Below, one piece after another: positions 1 through 5,923 of a stretch of DNA of 10,537 nt. The translations under genes and the position numbers were made by a program. A model generated the notes under the pieces. The model worked only from the letters and a program-made list of their open reading frames with translations, did not search any database and had not been told where the DNA came from. Source of the DNA: Candidatus Auribacterota bacterium (GTDB lineage Bacteria; Auribacterota; Tritonobacteria; UBA1439); the NCBI GenBank assembly GCA_026391995.1, contig JAPLCY010000054.1:1-10537 (forward strand). Direction: 5' to 3'. Each line of letters begins with the position of its first letter. Position 1 is the first letter of the stretch.

Positions 1-700
1 ATTTATTATCCGGGCGCGTTTCCGGAGCGGACGCGAAGAGCGATGCATCGACACCCGAGGGCACTGTGCGCACGCGGTCATTATAGCGGCCCAGCATATC
101 GGCCATATATTTATTGTAGACGATGACCGCTTTTGCGCTCTTGATCGCGCGCAGCACGGACCTCCTGTAGAGCGGCGTGAAGGCGAGGCTGGAGAGGAAC
201 TCCTGGGAGAACATGTTGAGCGGCCTGAAGCGGTGATGGCGGAGGGCGCAGCGGATGCAGGCGGCGGTGTGGTCGAGGTAGTTGAGCGGGCATATCCGGC
301 CGTCGCGGAACTGCGTGCCGTAGTCCTTGATGCAAAGCCCCTCATAGGCATAGAAGCGCAAGATCGGGTGGTAATCGCTCAGCGCCGCGGCGAGGGGGAA
401 TTTGAGATACCAGCCATCGGCAATGAAGAGATGATCGGGGCGGAGGCGTTCAACCTCTTTCCTGAACATGCGGGGGAGGTGCCGGCAGTTGAAGGTATAT
501 TTATTGAACGGCACGCGGATGATCCGGAACGGCATCGGCCCGTTGATTCTCCCGCGAGGAAACAGGCCGGAAAAATCGGGGACGAGGAGCGTCACCTCGT
601 GCTCCGCAGCGAGCCGCGAGGCGATCTCCTTCAGATCGACCCGGGCCCCCCCGTCAGGCGGCCAGTTGAACAGGAGATCAATGAATAGTACGCGAGCCAT
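1..700 (-). CDS. GT-B glycosyltransferase (family 4 type), N-terminal part, cut by window edge
   Basis: The visible 233 residues start at the ATG complementary to 698-700 and run off the window with no stop. The protein opens MARVLFIDLLFNWPPDGGAR, the usual first strand and Gly-rich loop of GT-B enzymes, followed by a helix and the strand HEVTLLVP. Four cysteines, at residues 123, 137, 148 and 151 (ending CIRC), resemble the Cys cluster seen in many family-4 glycosyltransferases. Residues 211-222 (RTVPSGVDASLF) are the typical linker into the second, nucleotide-sugar-binding domain, so the catalytic E-x7-E half lies outside the window. The family transfers sugars from nucleotide-sugar donors to glycans or lipids, typically cell-surface polysaccharide; the substrate here is unknown. 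A GGAGGGG stretch (complement of 702-708) precedes the ATG at short spacing. The gene is divergent from the protease gene. Confidence 0.88.
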   Translation of the reverse strand, partial: MARVLFIDLLFNWPPDGGARVDLKEIASRLAAEHEVTLLVPDFSGLFPRGRINGPMPFRIIRVPFNKYTFNCRHLPRMFRKEVERLRPDHLFIADGWYLKFPLAAALSDYHPILRFYAYEGLCIKDYGTQFRDGRICPLNYLDHTAACIRCALRHHRFRPLNMFSQEFLSSLAFTPLYRRSVLRAIKSAKAVIVYNKYMADMLGRYNDRVRTVPSGVDASLFASAPETRPDNK

Positions 701-1127
701 ACCCCTCCATGATACCAGAAAGAGAAATACCATAAATATTGTCAACGCACAAGGCTGATCAGTCTGACGCAGTAATGAATCGGTTTCGGGGCGCCACCTG
801 CGAAGCGGCCGTCAGGAGGTCGGCAGGGATTCTTTCACCATAGATCTGTCATTTCTTCCACCATCTATCAGTAATGGTTCTTATTCCACAGGCTCACCAA
901 AACAATCAATGGCACGCAATATGCTATTTTCGCTATTTAATATAGTAGTGAATATCCTTGCTCTGTAAGCTGTAACCACCTACTAGGTAACTAGTTGCTG
1001 TCTTTGCCGTAGTAAAGCCCCCCTTCCTTTCCCGTCCCCGACTTGACACTGCATATAAATCAGGCGAGATTGGAACCGGGTGAGGAAACAGGAGCGAGTG
1101 AAGAATCGCCAATCTGGGAGGGGAAAA
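701..1127. other. divergent intergenic region between glycosyltransferase and protease genes
   Basis: These 427 bases hold no supportable gene and are visibly richer in A and T than their neighbours, especially about 890-1010. On the minus strand a perfect TTGACA (complement of 740-745) lies upstream of the glycosyltransferase, but no good -10 box sits at the usual spacing. On the plus strand, TTGACA at 1043-1048, TATAAA at 1054-1059 and TATAGT at 941-946 are promoter-like pieces without properly spaced partners. A short inverted repeat, ACTAG/CTAGT, with a 4-base loop lies at 982-995. The region presumably carries both divergent promoters, but I cannot place either with confidence. Confidence 0.5.
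1116..1123 (+). promoter_or_regulatory. Shine-Dalgarno sequence that fixes the protease start
   Basis: GGGAGGGG followed by AAAA and then GTG at 1128. This is the only in-frame start candidate with a well-spaced ribosome binding site. The in-frame GTG codons at 1080 and 1098 lack one, and starting at 1128 also puts the hydrophobic signal peptide right at the N-terminus. Confidence 0.65.
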
Positions 1128-3659
1128 GTGAAGGTCGAACTGAGGCACTTGCTGGTTCCCGTGGTAGCGGCGGCCCTCCCGTATCTTATCCTTACCTCTC
1201 TCAGCGCAGCCTCCATCGAAGCCCCCTATGTCGAGGGCGAGGTCCTGGTCAAATACAAGGAGCATGTCGCCCCCTCCCGGATGGCCGGCCTCGAGCGTTC
1301 CGCCGGTTGTGCCGTCAAGGAACGGCTCCCGCAGGCCGGCCTCAAACTCATGAAAATATCCTCCGGCAAGTCCGTGGCCGAGTGCATCGCGGAGTACGCG
1401 CGGACCGGGGGGAGCCTCATCGAATACGCCGAGCCGAACTATATCCTCAATGCCGACGCGATTCCCAACGATCCCGAATTCAGCAAGCTCTACGCGATGA
1501 AAAACACCGGCCAGAACGGCGGGACCGCGGGGGCCGATATCGACGCGGAGGGCGCCTGGGATCTCGCGACGGGCGATTCCGTGGTGGTGGCGGTCATCGA
1601 TACCGGCGTTGATTATACCCATCCCGACCTGGCCGCGAACATCTGGGCCAACGGTAACGAAATCCCGGGCAACGGGATTGACGATGACGGCAACGGCTAT
1701 GTCGATGACGTCCGTGGGTGGGATTTCAAGAACAATGACAACGATCCCTTCGACGATCATTCCCACGGGACGCACTGCGCCGGGACGATCGCGGCGGTCG
1801 GCAACAACGGCGTGGGCGTCGCGGGCGTTTGCTGGCATGCGAAGATAATGCCGATCAAGTTCCTCGGCGCCGATGGCTCGGGGACGGTCGCCGACGCGGC
1901 GAAGGCCATTCACTACGCCGCGCTGATGGGTGCGCGCGTGATGAGCAACTCGTGGGGCGGCGGCGGGTTTTCGCAAACATTGAAGGACGCGATCGAGGAG
2001 GCATACGCGGCGGGGGCCCTGTATGTTGCGGCCGCGGGGAATTCCGGCGGCAACAATGACTTGGCGCCCCACTATCCCTCCAGCTATGAGTGCGCGAACG
2101 TCGTCGCGGTCGCCGCCACGGACAACAATGACGCGCTCGCAGACTTCTCCTGCTACGGCGCCGTGTCCGTGGATATCGGAGCGCCGGGCGTGGGGATATT
2201 GAGCACGGTTCCCGGCGGTGGCTACGCGTCCTACAGTGGAACCTCCATGGCCACGCCACACGTGGCGGGCGCGGCGGCGCTGCTCCTTGCCCGCGCTCCC
2301 GGCATGAGCGTGACCGACGTGCGCGCGGCGCTCCTCCAGGGGGCGGAACCGGTATCCTCCCTCGACGGCAAGGTGGCCAGCGGCGGCCGCCTCAATCTCA
2401 TCCAGGCGATCAATCCGGAAAATGACACCGTTCCCCCCGCGGGGGTGAGCGATTTGGCGGTCGTCGTCGGGCGTATGTCCCAGGTGACGTTGAGCTGGAC
2501 TGCCAGCGGCGACGATGGCATCGCGGGGAAGGCAAGCTGCTACGATCTGCGCTTCTCCCGCGAGCCGATCAACGACGCGAATTGGGATTCTGCGTCCCGT
2601 TCCGCGTGTCCCGCGCCCCAATCCTCGGGGACGAGCGAGACAGTTGCGGTGCGCGGGCTGCTCCCCTCGACGCAGTACTACTTGGCCCTCAAGGTCAAGG
2701 ACAACAGGAACAACGGTTCAGCGATATCTAACATCGTATCTGCCACGACCACGGCCGGCACGGTGGTCTTTGAGGACGCGGTTGAGGGGGGCGACAACGG
2801 ATGGAGCCCGGGCGGCCTCTGGCACCGCAGCACGTACCGCTCCTCGAGCGGCGTGACCGCCTGGTACTACGGACAGGAGGGTGCATGGACGTATGACACA
2901 GGCGACCGCACCGCCGGCACGCTCACCTCCCCGGAAATCGACCTGGGCGACTATAATGACGCCATGCTCAGTTTCAATAATTACCGGAAAGTGGAACCGT
3001 ACGGCGGTTCCTACGATGTGACCTCGGTCGAGGCCTCGCGCGACGGCGGAGTGAGCTGGTCGGCGCTCTGGCAGCTCGACTCTTCAATGCCCTGCGCCGA
3101 GGGATGGGGCGGATCAGGAGTGGTGGGGCTGACGGAGTTTACGGGTGGCAAGGCCCGCGTCCGCTTCAGCTTTGACTCAGTGGACGGGTCATCCAACAAT
3201 TATGAGGGCTGGTATGTCGACGATATCAAGATCGTGGCCGAACAGTTCGATGATTCCGTCGGCGGGGATGCGACCGACCCCTACCTGCACAGCGTGAAGC
3301 TCACGGTCAACAAGGTCCGCTACAGGGGCGGCGACACGCTTACCCTTAACGCGGAGGTAAAGCGCGGCGTGCTCTCTACCTACGCGCGCTGCAGCGCCTA
3401 CCTGGCGGTGAGCCTCCCGGACGGTCGCCTGCTCTTCCTGAAGAGCAACCTCACCTTCTCTGAGAAAGCGGCGCCCTTTGCGAGTAACTTCAGCGTCGTT
3501 GACATCAAAGCAGTGGTCGGTTCCTTCACCGTTCCCGCCGGGCTGGTTGAGGGAGAGTACTCCTGGCTCGCCGTGCTGACAATGCCGCAAAAGAACGCGG
3601 TGCGGGCGGCAAGCTGGGTGAGCAACCTCTCCGAGGCATCGTTCAGAGTCAACCGCTGA
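1128..3659 (+). CDS. secreted subtilisin-like serine protease (S8), multidomain
   Basis: 843 residues from the GTG at 1128. Residues 1 to about 28 form a Sec signal peptide: a short charged start, then the hydrophobic stretch LLVPVVAAALPYLILTSLSA. Residues about 34-115 (from EGEVLVKYK) resemble the inhibitory propeptide of S8 proteases. The catalytic domain, about 125-420, has the full triad: Asp158 in VIDTGVDYTHPDL, His213 in HGTHCAGT, Ser373 in GTSMATPHVAG, with oxyanion Asn305 in AAAGNSGG. An Asp/Asn/Gly-rich stretch (GNGIDDDGNGYVDDV) is a likely calcium-binding insertion common in bacterial S8 enzymes. Downstream come a fibronectin type III domain (about 435-540), a jelly-roll or MAM-like beta domain (about 545-705, ending GWYVDDIKIV) and an unassigned beta-rich C-terminal domain (about 708-843). 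I see no membrane anchor, LPXTG or other sorting signal, so the mature enzyme is probably released or loosely bound outside the cell. It stands alone, convergent with the DUF3047 gene. Confidence 0.95.
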   Translation: MKVELRHLLVPVVAAALPYLILTSLSAASIEAPYVEGEVLVKYKEHVAPSRMAGLERSAGCAVKERLPQAGLKLMKISSGKSVAECIAEYARTGGSLIEYAEPNYILNADAIPNDPEFSKLYAMKNTGQNGGTAGADIDAEGAWDLATGDSVVVAVIDTGVDYTHPDLAANIWANGNEIPGNGIDDDGNGYVDDVRGWDFKNNDNDPFDDHSHGTHCAGTIAAVGNNGVGVAGVCWHAKIMPIKFLGADGSGTVADAAKAIHYAALMGARVMSNSWGGGGFSQTLKDAIEEAYAAGALYVAAAGNSGGNNDLAPHYPSSYECANVVAVAATDNNDALADFSCYGAVSVDIGAPGVGILSTVPGGGYASYSGTSMATPHVAGAAALLLARAPGMSVTDVRAALLQGAEPVSSLDGKVASGGRLNLIQAINPENDTVPPAGVSDLAVVVGRMSQVTLSWTASGDDGIAGKASCYDLRFSREPINDANWDSASRSACPAPQSSGTSETVAVRGLLPSTQYYLALKVKDNRNNGSAISNIVSATTTAGTVVFEDAVEGGDNGWSPGGLWHRSTYRSSSGVTAWYYGQEGAWTYDTGDRTAGTLTSPEIDLGDYNDAMLSFNNYRKVEPYGGSYDVTSVEASRDGGVSWSALWQLDSSMPCAEGWGGSGVVGLTEFTGGKARVRFSFDSVDGSSNNYEGWYVDDIKIVAEQFDDSVGGDATDPYLHSVKLTVNKVRYRGGDTLTLNAEVKRGVLSTYARCSAYLAVSLPDGRLLFLKSNLTFSEKAAPFASNFSVVDIKAVVGSFTVPAGLVEGEYSWLAVLTMPQKNAVRAASWVSNLSEASFRVNR

Positions 3660-3660
3660 A

Positions 3661-3802
3661 TCACCTGTCTTCGCGATACAGTTCCGGTGCAATGATCGGC
3701 GCGAGGGTGTAGGCGATCATCACTTCGAACGAGCCCCTTCGTAACGAGCTCCCCGAATCCCATCTTGTGCTTGGTGTCCCGGATTGTGGTCAGCCTGTCC
3801 AT
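3661..3802 (-). pseudogene. coding-like remnant with frame shifts downstream of the DUF3047 gene
   Basis: On the minus strand an ATG (complement of 3800-3802) follows a purine-rich, Shine-Dalgarno-like stretch ending in a run of seven G (complement of 3803-3809). The frame reads MDRLTTIRDTKHKMGFGELV with strongly G/C third positions. After a G4 run near 3742-3745 the codon-like frame changes by one base and continues FEVMIAYTLAPIIAPELYR to a TGA at 3663-3661. Removing one G from each run would join these segments to each other and to the DUF3047 frame. I do not recognise the product. It could be the 3' part of a disrupted gene, a tiny separate gene with a frameshift, or chance. Confidence 0.25.
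3692..3720. repeat. short inverted repeat between convergent genes
   Basis: ATGATCG at 3692-3698 pairs with CGATCAT at 3714-3720 across a 15-base loop. It lies just after the protease stop codon, where a terminator would be expected, but there is no T tract and the stem is AT-rich, so I do not call it a terminator. Confidence 0.3.
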
Positions 3803-4367
3803 CCCCCCCACCCTCACCCTCCACCGTGACCCATGTGCCCGGGGACGAGTTTCCCGAAGCGACAACAAGGTGTTTGCATCGGTTCGATGTGGGGCTCGTG
3901 CGAATGGTACCGGCCGCCGCGTCGGTGTCCCACACGTACTCAAGCACCCGCGAGCCAAGGAATGTCCAGCCCGGGAAGAAAACGTAGATCCTGGCCGCGT
4001 AGTCGTCGTTGGCCCTGGTGAGCTCGCCGCTCCGCAGCGGCAGGCGTTCCACGCGCCATTGCCAGCGGAGAAGCGGGAAATCGCGCGCATTGTAATGGAC
4101 CGTGCGGTAAAGCATCGAGGCGCTTCGATTGCTCGTACAGCGGAGGGCGGGGAGCCCGTCCTTGTAGAGTGCCTCCCAGAGATTCCCCGTGCGATACACC
4201 TTCTCCCTCCAGCCCGCGGCCGCGAGATCATGCCCCGGCGTGACGGTGATTGCCGGGGGTGCTATGGGGACGGGTGTTCCCCCGGCGGCGGCGCGCAGTA
4301 TGGAAGAGAACGCGCAGCACATCGCGAGTGTCAGTAGTGTGCGAGCCGTTGACATGCGTGGCCGCAT
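3720..4367 (-). CDS. DUF3047 exported protein with abnormal C-terminus
   Basis: 215 residues as read. Residues 6-27 (TARTLLTLAMCCAFSSILRA) look like a signal peptide, so the protein is probably exported. The body matches my memory of the DUF3047 family: W53, SASMLYRTV at 82-90, the core LLRWQWRVERLP at 99-110, DDYAARIYVFF at 121-131, LEYVWDTD at 142-149, and SG followed by GTWVTVE at 171-183. Function of the family is unknown. After residue 183 the expected tail (an Arg/Asp-containing segment, then a Met-Thr-Asp-type strand) is absent and replaced by Gly-rich and unrelated sequence. A run of seven G at the complement of 3803-3809 makes a frameshift possible, and deletion of the true 3' end is the alternative. 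The start is uncertain: ATG at 4367, or the in-frame ATG at 4355 (MSTAR...); neither has a clear ribosome binding site. It lies 14 bases after nadB and is probably co-transcribed with it. Confidence 0.75.
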   Translation of the reverse strand: MRPRMSTARTLLTLAMCCAFSSILRAAAGGTPVPIAPPAITVTPGHDLAAAGWREKVYRTGNLWEALYKDGLPALRCTSNRSASMLYRTVHYNARDFPLLRWQWRVERLPLRSGELTRANDDYAARIYVFFPGWTFLGSRVLEYVWDTDAAAGTIRTSPTSNRCKHLVVASGNSSPGTWVTVEGEGGGDGQADHNPGHQAQDGIRGARYEGARSK

Positions 4368-4381
4368 TCCGGATTTTGAGT

Positions 4382-5923
4382 TCAGGCGTTCAACCGTAGC
4401 ACCGTGTCATGGATGCAGCACGTGTCATCCCGCTGCGGGTAATCGAGGTTGTAGTGGAGGCCCCGGCTTTCCTTTCTGGCGAGGGCCGAGCGTATGATCA
4501 GCTCGGCAACGGTGGCGATATTCCTGAGCTCGACCAGATCGGCCGTGACGATGAAATCCCAGTAGTATTGTTGAATTTCCCGCTGGAGATTCTCGACCCG
4601 GTTGAGCGCCCGCTGGAGCCGCTTGTCGGTGCGGACGATCCCCACGTAATCCCACATAAATCGCCGCATTTCGTCCCAGTTGTGGCTTACCACGACCGAC
4701 TCGTCGCTGTCCCGGGCGTGTCCGGTGACCCAGGCGGGGATGGACGCCGCGGCGGGAGCGCCGTGGGCGGCGAAGAGCGCGCCGATGCGCGAGGCCGCGC
4801 GGTCGGCCGCCACAATCGCCTCGAGGAGCGAATTGCTCGCGAGCCTGTTCGCGCCGTGGAGGCCGGTGCAGGCGGTTTCACCGATGGCGAGCAGGCAGTC
4901 GATTGAGGTCCGCCCGTCGAGGCCGGCGCGCACGCCCCCGCAGGTGTAGTGGGCCGCGGGGACGACCGGGAGCGGCTCGCGGGCCATGTCGTAGCCGAAC
5001 TCGAGGCACTTCTCGTAGATATTCGGGAAACGCGCGGCGATAAACTCCCGGCCGCGGTGCCGGATGTCGAGCAGCATGCAGGGGGCGCCGGACACCTTTA
5101 TCTCGTGGTCGATGGCGCGGGCGACGATGTCCCGGGGCGCGAGCTCGGCGTCCTTGTGATATTTGCGCATGAACGCGTCGCCGTTGGGCAATCGCAGCGT
5201 CGCCCCCTCTCCCCGCACCGCCTCCGATATCAGGAAGCTCTTGGCCTTCGGGTGGTAGAGGCAGGTGGGGTGAAACTGGATGAACTCCATGTTGGCGATC
5301 TCGGCGCCCGCGCGGTAGGCCATGGCGACCCCGTCGCCGGTGGCGACATCGGGATTGCTCGTGTAAAGGTAGACCTTCCCGGCGCCGCCGGTCGCGAGCA
5401 CGGTGACGCGGGCGGCGACGGGGAAGATCGCGCCGGAGCCCCTGTCGAGGATGTACGCGCCGAGGCACCGGTTCGGAGACGGGTTTTTCGGATCCAGCTT
5501 GCGGGTGGTGACCAGGTCGACGGCGATGTGCTGATCGAGGACGCGAATGCGTGGCTCCGCGGCGACGCGGGCGAGCAGGGCCTGTTCTATCTCCAGGCCG
5601 GTGATATCGGAGGCGTGCGCCACGCGGCGGGCGGAGTGTCCCCCCTCGCGCCCCAGCTCGAAACGGTCATGTCCATCGCGCGAGAACCTGACGCCGTATC
5701 CCACAAGCTCCTCGATGGCCCGCGGCCCCTCGCGCACCACCTCCCGGACGACGGACTCATCGCAGAGGCCGTCACCGGCGGCGATCGTGTCGGCGGCGTG
5801 AGCCTCGAACGAATCCTCATCCCCGAGCACGGCGGCGATCCCCCCCTGGGCGTAGCGAGTGCACGATTCGTCGCGCGCGCGCTTGGTGATGACCGTAACG
5901 GAGGCGAACCGCGCGCATTTCAG
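4382..5923 (-). CDS. nadB: L-aspartate oxidase NadB, 5'-truncated
   Basis: NadB is the FAD enzyme that oxidises L-aspartate to iminoaspartate, the first step of de novo NAD synthesis; its product is condensed by NadA. The 513 visible residues carry the family signatures in order: VTVITKR then YAQGGIAAV (about 5854-5828), EGGHSARRVAHASDITG, ATGGAGKVY, GAEIANMEFIQFHPT, SEAVRGEGA, RDIVARAID, PAAHYTCGGV (active-site region), GETACTGLHGANRLASNSL, and the C-terminal helical domain with RFMWDYVGIVR. The stop is at 4384-4382. The family start, a beta strand with the FAD-binding GSGxAG motif (about 22 residues), is missing: recognisable homology begins at LKCARFASVTVITK, exactly where uvrA homology starts on the other strand. 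No start codon with a ribosome binding site exists there. As written the gene would lack FAD binding, so it is either a pseudogene or damaged by misassembly. Neither nadA nor nadC is in the window. Confidence 0.92.
   Translation of the reverse strand: MKCARFASVTVITKRARDESCTRYAQGGIAAVLGDEDSFEAHAADTIAAGDGLCDESVVREVVREGPRAIEELVGYGVRFSRDGHDRFELGREGGHSARRVAHASDITGLEIEQALLARVAAEPRIRVLDQHIAVDLVTTRKLDPKNPSPNRCLGAYILDRGSGAIFPVAARVTVLATGGAGKVYLYTSNPDVATGDGVAMAYRAGAEIANMEFIQFHPTCLYHPKAKSFLISEAVRGEGATLRLPNGDAFMRKYHKDAELAPRDIVARAIDHEIKVSGAPCMLLDIRHRGREFIAARFPNIYEKCLEFGYDMAREPLPVVPAAHYTCGGVRAGLDGRTSIDCLLAIGETACTGLHGANRLASNSLLEAIVAADRAASRIGALFAAHGAPAAASIPAWVTGHARDSDESVVVSHNWDEMRRFMWDYVGIVRTDKRLQRALNRVENLQREIQQYYWDFIVTADLVELRNIATVAELIIRSALARKESRGLHYNLDYPQRDDTCCIHDTVLRLNA

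Noticed and set aside
233..688. Plus-strand open frame of 151 codons
   Set aside because: It is antisense to the glycosyltransferase gene, which has recognisable GT-B motifs.
1080..1127. Earlier GTG starts (1080, 1098) for the protease
   Set aside because: They lack well-spaced ribosome binding sites and would bury the signal peptide behind a highly charged 10-16 residue extension.
933..2621. Long minus-strand open frame of 562 codons
   Set aside because: It is antisense to the subtilisin catalytic domain, has no family motifs, and shows low-complexity Arg/Gly/Val-rich composition typical of a shadow frame.
3398..3660. Minus-strand continuation of the MDRLTTIRD frame into the protease
   Set aside because: Beyond about 3740 it loses coding-like third positions and runs antisense to the well-formed protease C-terminus.
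3765..4337. Plus-strand open frame of 190 codons
   Set aside because: It is antisense to the DUF3047 gene and has no motif of its own.
4949..5920. Upstream extension of the uvrA frame
   Set aside because: It is antisense to clear NadB motifs and has no resemblance to UvrA; the true UvrA homology begins only at 5924.
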